Below are positions 30,219-38,757 of a stretch of DNA of 64,000 bases, piece after piece. The notes under the pieces are model-generated. The model saw nothing but the letters and a program-made list of their open reading frames with translations. It had not been told where the DNA came from and did no database searches. Position 1 is the stretch's first letter; every line of letters starts with the position of its first letter. The position numbers and the translations under genes were made by a program. Source of the DNA: Arcobacter sp. F2176 (lineage in GTDB: Bacteria > Campylobacterota > Campylobacteria > Campylobacterales > Arcobacteraceae); contig NZ_PDJV01000010.1 of assembly GCF_004116465.1 (NCBI RefSeq), positions 1-64,000 of the forward strand, in the 5' to 3' direction.

Positions 30219-30282
30219 ACAATGATTTTAGTATATATTTACTTTTTTAGCAATTAATTTACTTTTTTGCTATTAATTATTT

Positions 30283-30319
30283 AAACTTGATTGACTACGA
30301 CTCAAGTTTGTGCTATAAT
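30283..30319 (+). promoter_or_regulatory. sigma-70 promoter overlapped by HspR box (HAIR)
   Basis: CTTGATT (30286-30292), seven bases, then ACTCAAG (30300-30306) matches the HAIR consensus CTTGAGT-N7-ACTCAAG except for one base, with flanking AAA/TTT extending the dyad. A promoter sits on it: -35 TTGACT at 30291-30296, 17 bases, TGC then -10 TATAAT at 30314-30319. HspR encoded downstream should repress this promoter until heat or unfolded protein releases it. Confidence 0.9.
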
Positions 30320-30351
30320 TAGAATAAAAATTAATATTATATGGAGTTTTA

Positions 30352-31230
30352 ATGGCAAAAAGTTTATATGAAACTTTAGAGGTGAGTGATAGTGCCTCAA
30401 GTGATGAAATAAAAAAAGCATACAGAAAATTAGCAAGAAAATATCACCCTGATGTAAACAAAGATAAAGATGCAGAAGAAAAATTTAAAGAAATTAATGC
30501 AGCTTATGAAGTTTTATCAGATAAACAAAAAAAACAACAATATGATCACCATGGTGATTCTATGTTTGGAGGACAAAACTTCCATGACTTTGCAAGAGGT
30601 CAAGGTGGGAATGTCGATTTAGATGAGATTTTAAGACAAATGTTTGGTGGCTCTAGTGGCTTTGGAGGAAGTGGTTTTGGAAACCAAGGTTTTGGGGGAC
30701 AAGGTTTTGGCGGTTATAGTGAGCCAGATTTAGATATGAGTGCTCAAATAACTATTGCCTTTGATGTTTCTATTCTTGGAGGGAAACAACAAGTATCTTT
30801 CAATAATGAATCTTTTGATATTAAAATACCTGAAGGTATTAGAGATGGACAAAAGATAAGAGCAAAAGGAAAAGGAAAATCATACAATGGGAAAAGAGGT
30901 GATTTAATTATAAAAATCAATGTTGCACCTAGCCCTGAATATACTCTTGAAGCAGATACCTTAACAAAATATTTTGATGTACCACTAAAAACAGCTCTTT
31001 TTGGTGGAAAGATAGAAATAAAAACAATACATAAAACTATAACTTTAAAAGTCCCAGAAAACACTAAACAATACCAAAGATTTAGAGTTAAAGAATTGGG
31101 AATTTTAAATAGAAAAACTGGAATAAAAGGTGATTTATATCTAAAAGCAAATATTCTTTTACCAAAAGTTGAAGATTTAGATGAAAATTTAGTTAATTTA
31201 TTAAAAGAGAAACTACCAGAAACTATTTAA
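30352..31230 (+). CDS. cbpA: CbpA-type DnaJ co-chaperone
   Basis: 292 aa. J domain 1-70 with the HPD tripeptide in KYHPDVNKD; Gly/Phe linker about 75-125 (repeats of GFGG/QGFG); two substrate-binding beta domains follow without the CxxCxGxG zinc finger, so this is a class B DnaJ. It stimulates DnaK and binds curved DNA in E. coli. ATGGAGTT provides the Shine-Dalgarno. It forms an operon with hspR (11-base gap) behind a HAIR-controlled promoter, the same order as in Helicobacter and Campylobacter. Confidence 0.94.
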   Translation: MAKSLYETLEVSDSASSDEIKKAYRKLARKYHPDVNKDKDAEEKFKEINAAYEVLSDKQKKQQYDHHGDSMFGGQNFHDFARGQGGNVDLDEILRQMFGGSSGFGGSGFGNQGFGGQGFGGYSEPDLDMSAQITIAFDVSILGGKQQVSFNNESFDIKIPEGIRDGQKIRAKGKGKSYNGKRGDLIIKINVAPSPEYTLEADTLTKYFDVPLKTALFGGKIEIKTIHKTITLKVPENTKQYQRFRVKELGILNRKTGIKGDLYLKANILLPKVEDLDENLVNLLKEKLPETI

Positions 31231-31241
31231 GAGAGGATATT

Positions 31242-31622
31242 ATGGAAACAAACTCATACACAGAACCTGTATATTTAATCTCAGTTGTTGCACAGATTCT
31301 AGAAATCCATCCACAAACTTTAAGGCAATATGAAAGAGAGGGGTTAATAACCCCCTCTAGAACAAATGGTAAAATTCGTTTATACTCTCAAAAGGATATT
31401 GACCATATAAAATATGTATTAAGGCTTACTAGAGAATTAGGAATAAATCTTGCGGGAGTTGATTTAATACTTCAGTTAAATAAAAAAATAAAAAATTTAG
31501 AAGAAGATGTTCAAAAATATAAAACACAATTAAAACAAATAGATAAATTTGGAGTTGTCCCATCATCAAAAGCTTTAGTAATTAAAAAAAGCTCTTATGA
31601 TATAGTGATTTTTGAAGAGTAG
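31242..31622 (+). CDS. hspR: heat-shock repressor HspR (MerR family)
   Basis: 126 aa. The N-terminal MerR winged helix has HPQTLRQYEREGLITPSR and the wing RLYSQKDIDHIKYVLRL, then a coiled-coil helix (about 80-105). These are the HspR forms of the MerR motifs. It represses chaperone genes through HAIR boxes, often with DnaK or another chaperone as co-repressor. A good HAIR box lies upstream of the operon, so autorepression is expected. Confidence 0.94.
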   Translation: METNSYTEPVYLISVVAQILEIHPQTLRQYEREGLITPSRTNGKIRLYSQKDIDHIKYVLRLTRELGINLAGVDLILQLNKKIKNLEEDVQKYKTQLKQIDKFGVVPSSKALVIKKSSYDIVIFEE

Positions 31623-31630
31623 AAAGTTTT

Positions 31631-32767
31631 CTACTCTGATAAGTGATATTGAACTACGTAGTCTCTCATTAATGGTGGCACATCTAAATAGTTATCTTTG
31701 TCTGTAATTATATTTTGTTTAGCACCATCAGAAGGAGTAGTTTCTTGTTTTTTGGGCTCTGGTTTAGACTCAAATCCAGTAGCAACTATAGTAATTTTTA
31801 CTTCATCTTTTTGTAAAGAATCATCTGAAGTTGTACCAAAAATAATCTCCGCATTTGAATCAATAGTTTCATGTATTTTTTCCATAACATTATTAATAGC
31901 AAACATAGAAATTTGAGGATGAATATTAAAGTGGATTAAGATACCTTTTGCACCACTTAATGACATTTTATCAAGTAAAGGAGAGTTTGTAGCAGCATCT
32001 AAAGCTTTAATAGCAGCATCTTCACCTTTTGCTCGCCCTATTCCCATAAGTGCCATACCTTTATGTTGCATGATTGTTCTTACATCAGCAAAGTCAGTAT
32101 TAATATCGCTATTCCCTGGGTTTAAAATAACTTCACTCATACCATTTACTGCTTGGTATAAAATATTATCAATGATTTTAAAAGCATCTTTCATGCCGAT
32201 ATCTTTATCAACGATATCAAGAAGTCTATCATTTGGTACTACAATTATAGAATCACTTACTTTTTTTATCTCTTCAAGACCAAGATTTGCCAATCCTGCT
32301 CTTTTTTTACCTTCCCAAGTAAAAGGCTTAGTTACAACAGAAACAGTTAATGCACCTATTTCTTTAGCAGCTTTTGCAATAATAGCAGCAGCTCCTGTTC
32401 CCGTACCTCCACCAAGCCCAGCTGCTATAAAAACAATATCAGCACCAGTCAAAGTACTTTTTATCTCTTCATAACTTTCAATTGCTGAATCTCTACCAAC
32501 TTCTGGTTTCATTCCAGCACCTAGACCTTTAGTTAGCTTTGCACCTAATTGTATTTTTTTAGGGGCTCTTGAGATATTTAAAACTTGCAAATCTGTATTA
32601 GCTGAGATTAAGTCGATTCTTCGAGTACCCTCTTGAATCATGTGATTGACCATGTTACAGCCACCACCACCAACTCCAACAACTGTTATTTTAGCTACAT
32701 TATCTGACAAAGTTTTGTTTGGCATTTCTACTGTTATATCGTCCACTCTAAATAATCCATTATCCAT
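31631..32767 (-). CDS. ftsZ: cell division GTPase FtsZ
   Basis: 378 aa from ATG 32767, which overlaps the ftsA stop by one base and follows GGAG by 8; a GTG nine bases upstream is less likely. GTP-binding VVGVGGGGCNMVNHM, the tubulin signature AGLGGGTGTGAAAIIAK, and the T7 loop with NTDFADVRTIM are all present. The C-terminal tail ends VPPLMRDYVVQYHLSE; the LDVPPLMR segment is the conserved peptide that binds FtsA. It forms the Z ring at the division site. Confidence 0.98.
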   Translation of the reverse strand: MDNGLFRVDDITVEMPNKTLSDNVAKITVVGVGGGGCNMVNHMIQEGTRRIDLISANTDLQVLNISRAPKKIQLGAKLTKGLGAGMKPEVGRDSAIESYEEIKSTLTGADIVFIAAGLGGGTGTGAAAIIAKAAKEIGALTVSVVTKPFTWEGKKRAGLANLGLEEIKKVSDSIIVVPNDRLLDIVDKDIGMKDAFKIIDNILYQAVNGMSEVILNPGNSDINTDFADVRTIMQHKGMALMGIGRAKGEDAAIKALDAATNSPLLDKMSLSGAKGILIHFNIHPQISMFAINNVMEKIHETIDSNAEIIFGTTSDDSLQKDEVKITIVATGFESKPEPKKQETTPSDGAKQNIITDKDNYLDVPPLMRDYVVQYHLSE

Positions 32768-34155
32768 TAAAACCACTCCGAAACTTTATTCCAAAATCTT
32801 GCCATACCTTTACCTTTGTTTGTTTTCGATATTTTAGGTAATTGAGTAGGATCTTCAGTTTTAAGTTTAATATCTACATTTGACTTGTTTTCAGTCTGTC
32901 TAACATCTCTTTGTATCTCTCTTGCTTCTTCTTTAGGAATAGCTTTTTTCTCTATTATTTTTCTTCTAAGTTTTTTATTTGAGTCTAACTCAAAATTTCT
33001 ATTTTTATCTAAAGAATAAAAAAGAAGTCCTACAATTGTAGCCATAGTTGAATCATCAAAATTCATATATCCATTTTTGATATTTTTTGGATTTGCTACT
33101 TTTACAGGTTGGTTTTCAAAAACTAAAGTTGCTAATTCTCTAATGCCTTTTAATTTACTCATACCACCTGTTATAACAATTCCTGCATCTAAATTATCAG
33201 CAATTCCACTTCTACTTAATTTTTGTTTTACAAGGATTAGAGTCTCTTCAACTCTTGCATGAATTATATTTCTAATATCAACCAATGATATTTCTTCAGT
33301 TACTTGTTCATCCCCAATTCTTGGGATTTTTATCTTTTTAATAGCTAATTGATCATCTTCACTATTATTTGAAAGTAAACTTCCATATTTTATTTTTATC
33401 AGCTCTGCTGCATTATGGGGAGTATGAAGCATCACTGATAAGTCATTTGTTATATGATTTGAACCAACTGGTATAAAATCAGTATATAAAATAGAACTAC
33501 CTTTATAACAGACAAATTCTGTAGTTGTACTTCCAATATTTATTACTAAACTTCCAAATTTATTTTGTTGTTCATCTAAAACTGAAATTGCAGTTGCATA
33601 TCCATTTAAAACAAAATTAGTAATTTCTATATTCGATTCTTTGAAAGCTGATTTTAGATTAGTTAAAGCAGTTCTTTTTGCAGTTACAATATAAACTGAT
33701 ACTTCAAGTCTTGCTCCATTCATATTTAATGGATTATCAACATCTGCTGAATCATCTACTTTAAAAAATATTGGGAGAACATGTACCACTTCATATTCAG
33801 GCACAATAGTAGCATTATATAAAGCCATTTGCATAACTTGATTTATCTCATGTTCAGTGATTATTCCATTTGGAACATTTACACTTCCCATACTTCTTAT
33901 TCCTTTAGTATAAGAACCAGATATTGCAACTACTGTTGACTCAATAGGCTCAGAGGTACTTCTTCTTGCTTTTAGTACAGCATTTTGTATAGACTTTGAA
34001 GCTAACTCAATATTTGTAATAAGCCCCTTATTTATTCCATCACTCGCTTCAATTCCTGTACCTAAGATATTAATTTTATAATCTAAATCATTTTTAGCAA
34101 TAATTGCCGTAACATCAGTAGATCCAATATCTATTGCGAGAAGAGTGCTACCCAA
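32767..34155 (-). CDS. ftsA: cell division protein FtsA
   Basis: 462 aa with a TTG start after AAAGGAG (6 bases). It is an actin-like ATPase: phosphate 1 LLAIDIGSTDVTAII, phosphate 2 LVINIGSTTTEFVCY, adenosine motif GIVITGGMSKLKGI. The C terminus ends in an amphipathic helix (MARFWNKVSEWF) that anchors it to the inner membrane. It tethers and organises FtsZ. The gene order PpiD-like, ftsA, ftsZ matches Campylobacter. Confidence 0.97.
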   Translation of the reverse strand: MGSTLLAIDIGSTDVTAIIAKNDLDYKINILGTGIEASDGINKGLITNIELASKSIQNAVLKARRSTSEPIESTVVAISGSYTKGIRSMGSVNVPNGIITEHEINQVMQMALYNATIVPEYEVVHVLPIFFKVDDSADVDNPLNMNGARLEVSVYIVTAKRTALTNLKSAFKESNIEITNFVLNGYATAISVLDEQQNKFGSLVINIGSTTTEFVCYKGSSILYTDFIPVGSNHITNDLSVMLHTPHNAAELIKIKYGSLLSNNSEDDQLAIKKIKIPRIGDEQVTEEISLVDIRNIIHARVEETLILVKQKLSRSGIADNLDAGIVITGGMSKLKGIRELATLVFENQPVKVANPKNIKNGYMNFDDSTMATIVGLLFYSLDKNRNFELDSNKKLRRKIIEKKAIPKEEAREIQRDVRQTENKSNVDIKLKTEDPTQLPKISKTNKGKGMARFWNKVSEWF

Positions 34156-34158
34156 TTT

Positions 34159-35625
34159 CTACTCCTTTGAATCTGAAGAAGAGATAACTTCATATTTACT
34201 TTTAAGATTATTTATCAAATTATTCATTAACTCTGTTCTTTCTAATTTTGATAAAATATCATTTACAGATGAGTTTTCTTCTTTTGTTATATTATCAGCT
34301 AGTTTACTTGAATTTACTTTGTAAACTACTACTTTACCACCTACTTCAATTTTTCCTTCTTTTTCAGAAGTTGTAAAAAGTTTATTTAAAAAAGTATAAG
34401 CTTCATTACTATTTAAACCTTTGATTTTATTAATTGATGCTCTATTAACAAATCCTAAGTCTTCACCTGTAAAGTTTTTTAATTCATTTGTTACTAAAAC
34501 TTTCATCTCTTCACTTCTTTTGATATCTAAATAATCAGCTTTTACCATATCTTTTGATAATTCGTAAGAAAGAGGTTTTGGATCATTTTTCTTAATTACT
34601 TTTACTATTGTAAAACCATCTTTATCTTCAAAAGGTTTTAAAACAATACCTAGTTTTGAAGTTTTGATTTCATTTATATTTTCAGCAGAAAAAGGCAATT
34701 TATCTTCATAAATTGTTTTAGTTTCATCAAATTTGATTTCATCTTTTTTAAGAGCTAAGTATTTTTTTAAAGCATCTTTTTTTGATTCTTTTAAACTAAT
34801 TACTTTTATCATATCATCTTTTGCTTCATCAAAAGTTTTTAGTTTGCCATCTTCTTTTTTATAATCCGTTTTAAATTTAGCATAATGCTCTTTTAATTCA
34901 TCTTCACTTGGAGTAATAATTTTTAATGGTAATTTAGAAATTTCTAAATCATAAGAGTCTGTTGATAAATATTTTATTTTATTTATTGTCCAATACTCTT
35001 TTAACTTTTCATCAGTAAGATCAATTTTAATTGATTTTGGATCTAATATTTTAATAGATACATCATCTTGTGCAAATAATAGTTTTGCTAAATTATTTAC
35101 TTCATTAGTTGTTGGAGTAAAGTCTAATAATGATTCAACTTTTTGTAAAAGTAAATCTCTTTTTAAAGATTTTTCATAAGCAACAGGTGTAGTACCATTT
35201 TGAGATAAAACTTTTACATAAAGTTCTTTATCAAATTTTCCATCTTTTATAAATGAAGGCATTTGAACTAACTCTTTTGCAATATCTTTATCAGTTACAA
35301 GTAAACCCAAATCATCAGCATAAGATAAAATAAGATTTTTTTGAATAGTTAAACTTAAAGCAGCATCAGGAAGTCCAATTTTTTTGGCCATCTCTTGATT
35401 GAATTTATTTCCATAAACTTGAGAATACTGTCTATACAAAGAAGAATATTCTCTTTGATACTCATCAACACTTATCTTTCTATCACCTACAACAGCTACA
35501 GAACCAGAAGAACTTCCATATTGATAACTTCCCCAACCAACGAAACCAGCGCCTACAAACGCTATCACACTTATCCAAATTGTAATTACTAACCACTTCT
35601 TATGTCTTTGCATCCAAGTTAACAT
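34159..35625 (-). CDS. PpiD/SurA-like periplasmic chaperone
   Basis: 488 aa. It begins MLTWMQRHKKWLV with one membrane helix (about 11-30), then the SurA N-terminal domain (VVGDRKISVDEYQREY, about 45-180), and a long lysine-rich periplasmic region. The centre (240-370) may hold a parvulin-like domain but I cannot see convincing PPIase active-site residues. It likely assists folding of newly exported proteins, anchored at the inner membrane. It is encoded 3 bases before ftsA and probably co-transcribed. Confidence 0.85.
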   Translation of the reverse strand: MLTWMQRHKKWLVITIWISVIAFVGAGFVGWGSYQYGSSSGSVAVVGDRKISVDEYQREYSSLYRQYSQVYGNKFNQEMAKKIGLPDAALSLTIQKNLILSYADDLGLLVTDKDIAKELVQMPSFIKDGKFDKELYVKVLSQNGTTPVAYEKSLKRDLLLQKVESLLDFTPTTNEVNNLAKLLFAQDDVSIKILDPKSIKIDLTDEKLKEYWTINKIKYLSTDSYDLEISKLPLKIITPSEDELKEHYAKFKTDYKKEDGKLKTFDEAKDDMIKVISLKESKKDALKKYLALKKDEIKFDETKTIYEDKLPFSAENINEIKTSKLGIVLKPFEDKDGFTIVKVIKKNDPKPLSYELSKDMVKADYLDIKRSEEMKVLVTNELKNFTGEDLGFVNRASINKIKGLNSNEAYTFLNKLFTTSEKEGKIEVGGKVVVYKVNSSKLADNITKEENSSVNDILSKLERTELMNNLINNLKSKYEVISSSDSKE

Positions 35626-35693
35626 TCTATTAAAATCCTCGATAAAATTTTAGTTATATTACTCAAATGTAGCTTTTGAAAATGTTAAACTAC

Positions 35694-37976
35694 TTAGCTT
35701 AATAGGTCATTTATCACAGATTCTCGTTTTGTAGTCTCTATTCTTTTACAAGCACCTTTAAATGCATCTTCTTCTCCTACGATATAACACATACTTTTAG
35801 CCCTTGTAATTGCTGTATATAAAAGTTTTGTATTATGCATAATATAGTGAGAAAAACTCATAGGAATAAGAGCATTATCATACTCCATACCTTGTGTTTT
35901 ATGAATAGTCAAACAATATGCAAGGGATAAAAGTGAATCTAAGTCATCAAAGTCATAAAATACTACCATATCATCATTTGGATATAAGACGATACATTTA
36001 CTCTCTTCAAAATCAAGTTTAATTATAAGACCCAATTGTCCATTAAAAACTCTTCTTTCTAAATAATCACTAGAACCCGTTCTATACATTTGCATAGTTT
36101 GAGCTCTCATATTTTCGTTTTTTATATGAATTACTTTATCACTTAGTTTATATTCATAAAGTTTAGTTTGTTTTGACTCTTCCCTTGAGCTATTAAATAC
36201 TTTTTGCAATTGTATGTTTAGATTCTCAGCTCCTAACATACCACCTTTCATAGGGGTAATTATTTGAAAAAGAATAAGCGCTTTTGATATATCTTTACCT
36301 TTAATTAGTTTGTAAAATTCTTTAATATAAGCACTTGATATATTTAATATCATACTTAATATCTGCTCAGAATTTTGTCCCCTTAGATTTGAGAATTCAC
36401 CTTGGCCTAAAGAGTTTTTAGATGCATAATAATTTGATATAGATACATCCATAAATTTGAAATCTTCATAATTACCATTATACTCTGGTACATTTCCCTG
36501 TCTAATTTCATTTGCAATAACTGCAATTGCTTGATTTTCATTTTGTCTATATATTTTTGTAAGTTTACAAATTGGAGCTAGTTCATATTTTATAGAATCA
36601 CTTAATATATTTCCAGCACCAATAGCTGGTAACTGCCCATCATCACCTACTATTATAAAAATAGTGTCTTGACCAATTTTTGAAATGATTTGATAAAACA
36701 TAACAGAATTTACCATTGAAGCTTCATCTAATAATATTACTTTATAGGGAAAATGTTCATTTTCTTTATGTTTTACAAAAAGAGATTGTATAGTTGAGCT
36801 ATTATAGCCTGTAGTATCTGCTATTCTTTGAGAGGCAATACCACTTAAAGCAATAGCAATAATATCATCATAAGAGTTTATTTCTTGAAGAAGTTCAAGA
36901 ATTGCCCTACTTGATGTTGATTTCCCTGTTCCTGCATAACCTATTAAAAATAGTGTTTTATGACCTTCATTTATAAGTTCTACTGCTTTTCTTTGCTCTG
37001 GACTTAAAGTAAAACCTAAAGTTTTCTCTTTTTTATCTAAATATTCAGTTATATTTGAAACTATTTTTTTCAAATACATATCATTTTCTCTAGCTTTAAA
37101 AAACTCTAAAACCCTTTTTTCTGCAAAATATAACATAGATGGAGCATATCTATTCTCTTTTGTTTTATAAATATCTTCATCAAGTTCCATTTTTGCTATT
37201 GCATTTTCATATAACATCTCTTCATTTTGGAATCTCAAAGCTTCATCTAATAATCTAAAAAGATGATACTTATCTATTGAAGAGTTTCCATTATTATCAC
37301 AATACTCTCTTAAAGTATAATTCAAACAAGCCATAATTCTAAAATCAGACTTTTCATCTATGCCTAAGGCTTTTGCTATTTCATCAGCTCTTTTAAATCC
37401 TATACCTTTTATACGAATCAAAACATAGGGGTTTTCTTTAATAACTTCAATTAAATTCTCAACTTCACTAAACTCTGAGTAAATTTTTGTAATAAGATTT
37501 GAAGTAACTTCAAACTTCGATAAAAAAGAACCAAGTTCTCTTAAATGCTTAAACTTTTGCCATGATGATTTAATAGTTATTAGTTTTTTTTCTCTTATAC
37601 CTTTGAAATTTAAAAGTTCTTCTGGTTTATTGTTTAAGACTTCTACTAGTTCTTCTTCTGAATACTTTTCTAGTAATTCTAAAGCTGTCTTTCGCCCTAT
37701 TCCTTTTACTATTTTTGTCAAAAAGAAATAAAGTTCTTGCTCTTTTAACTCTAATGTATCAAAAGCAAATTGGATTCCATATTTTTTGTGAGTTACCCAA
37801 TTCCCATTTAAAACTATATTTTCACCAACAATTTTTTCAATATCAGTATCAAAATATGTACCACATATTTTTTGGTCATTATCCAATACTGCTATACAAA
37901 ATCCAGTATCTTTGTTCGAAAATAGTACTTTTTTTAATATTCCTGAAAGTTTAAAACTTTTATTTTCATCCTGCAT
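35694..37976 (-). CDS. recD2: RecD2-type ATP-dependent DNA helicase
   Basis: 760 aa. An N-terminal OB-like domain is followed by helix-hairpin-helix repeats (GIGRKTALELLEKY near 93-106, LIRIKGIGFKRADEIAKAL near 187-205), then superfamily 1 helicase motifs: Walker A LIGYAGTGKSTSSR (about 344), ILLDEASMVN, GDDGQLPAIGAG, and UvrD-like TIHKTQGMEYDNALI with TAITRAK. This layout is RecD2, a 5'-3' helicase outside RecBCD. The ATG overlaps the stop of the preceding gene by one base (TAATG). Confidence 0.95.
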   Translation of the reverse strand: MQDENKSFKLSGILKKVLFSNKDTGFCIAVLDNDQKICGTYFDTDIEKIVGENIVLNGNWVTHKKYGIQFAFDTLELKEQELYFFLTKIVKGIGRKTALELLEKYSEEELVEVLNNKPEELLNFKGIREKKLITIKSSWQKFKHLRELGSFLSKFEVTSNLITKIYSEFSEVENLIEVIKENPYVLIRIKGIGFKRADEIAKALGIDEKSDFRIMACLNYTLREYCDNNGNSSIDKYHLFRLLDEALRFQNEEMLYENAIAKMELDEDIYKTKENRYAPSMLYFAEKRVLEFFKARENDMYLKKIVSNITEYLDKKEKTLGFTLSPEQRKAVELINEGHKTLFLIGYAGTGKSTSSRAILELLQEINSYDDIIAIALSGIASQRIADTTGYNSSTIQSLFVKHKENEHFPYKVILLDEASMVNSVMFYQIISKIGQDTIFIIVGDDGQLPAIGAGNILSDSIKYELAPICKLTKIYRQNENQAIAVIANEIRQGNVPEYNGNYEDFKFMDVSISNYYASKNSLGQGEFSNLRGQNSEQILSMILNISSAYIKEFYKLIKGKDISKALILFQIITPMKGGMLGAENLNIQLQKVFNSSREESKQTKLYEYKLSDKVIHIKNENMRAQTMQMYRTGSSDYLERRVFNGQLGLIIKLDFEESKCIVLYPNDDMVVFYDFDDLDSLLSLAYCLTIHKTQGMEYDNALIPMSFSHYIMHNTKLLYTAITRAKSMCYIVGEEDAFKGACKRIETTKRESVINDLLS

Positions 37977-38332
37977 TAATATCCATCATCAAATTTTTTA
38001 TGTTTATGTTTGTCTTTTTTATAAGCATTTTGATTTTTATCTTTTTGAAGTAAATTTGCCTCTTTTAAAAGTCTATTTCTCTCTTCTTCAAAATCATCGC
38101 TATGATTTTCCAAATATAAAAGTGTCAAATCTATAAATTTTTTTAAATTAAGTAAATAAGCAGAAGTCAATTCCACTTTTTTTACCCTTTTAGTATCTTC
38201 AAAATTTTTTAATGTTCTTTGTTTAAAAATCTCAAAATCAAAATCTTCTAGTTTTAGTAGGGAAACAGTTCTTGTAAAAAATTTTTCTAAAACTCTTATA
38301 TATCTTATTCTTAGTTGTTTGTCGTGTATCAT
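37976..38332 (-). CDS. hypothetical protein between arsC-like and recD2 genes
   Basis: 118 aa, no signal or membrane segment. The sequence is helical and strongly basic, ending in a Lys/His-rich tail (KDKHKHKKFDDGY). No family recognised. It overlaps both neighbours by one base, so it belongs to one tightly coupled operon, arsC-like - this gene - recD2. Confidence 0.65.
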   Translation of the reverse strand: MIHDKQLRIRYIRVLEKFFTRTVSLLKLEDFDFEIFKQRTLKNFEDTKRVKKVELTSAYLLNLKKFIDLTLLYLENHSDDFEEERNRLLKEANLLQKDKNQNAYKKDKHKHKKFDDGY

Positions 38333-38679
38333 TAAAACAATTCATTTATTTTTTCTAAAGGTCTTGCAATAACAGCACTCCCATCTTTTATAATAATTGG
38401 TCTTTCAATTAGTTTAGGATTATTTATCATTGCATCGATTAACTTTTCTTCATCATTTTCATCTTTTAAATTCATTTCTTTATAAATATCTTCTTTTGTT
38501 CTCATTAATTCTCTAGCACTCATACCTAGCATTTGAAGAACTTCTTTCATATCTTCTTTTGTTAGTTTTGCATCTAAATATTTAATAACACCTAAAGCTA
38601 TTTTCTTCTCTTGTAAAAAATTTAAAGCATCCCTTGATTTTGAGCATCTAGGATTGTGCCAAATAGTTATTTCGTCCAT
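38332..38679 (-). CDS. arsC: ArsC-family reductase
   Basis: 115 aa, the length of glutaredoxin-dependent ArsC. The active-site Cys is in IWHNPRCSKSRDAL (about residue 12), and the conserved RPIIIKDGSAVIARP segment with the arginines that bind oxyanion in true arsenate reductases is present (about 93-107). It would reduce arsenate to arsenite using glutathione/glutaredoxin; some relatives have other roles. No ars operon genes are nearby. First gene of the operon with recD2. Confidence 0.85.
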   Translation of the reverse strand: MDEITIWHNPRCSKSRDALNFLQEKKIALGVIKYLDAKLTKEDMKEVLQMLGMSARELMRTKEDIYKEMNLKDENDEEKLIDAMINNPKLIERPIIIKDGSAVIARPLEKINELF

Positions 38680-38741
38680 GGTATCTCTCCTATTATTATT
38701 TTTACTTTATTATACCAAAAAAGATTTATGATTTAATTTTA

Positions 38742-38757
38742 TGATATACTTTGTAGT
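38742..38757 (+). promoter_or_regulatory. extended -10 promoter immediately before fliK
   Basis: TGATATACT at 38742-38750 is an extended -10 element (TG, one base, TATACT). The fliK ATG is only 7 bases downstream at 38758 and no Shine-Dalgarno is visible, so the transcript may start at or next to the ATG and be leaderless. Confidence 0.45.

Noticed and set aside
32070-32474. 134-codon open frame opposite ftsZ
   Set aside because: It is the complement of the conserved GTP-binding region of ftsZ; its openness follows from ftsZ codon use.
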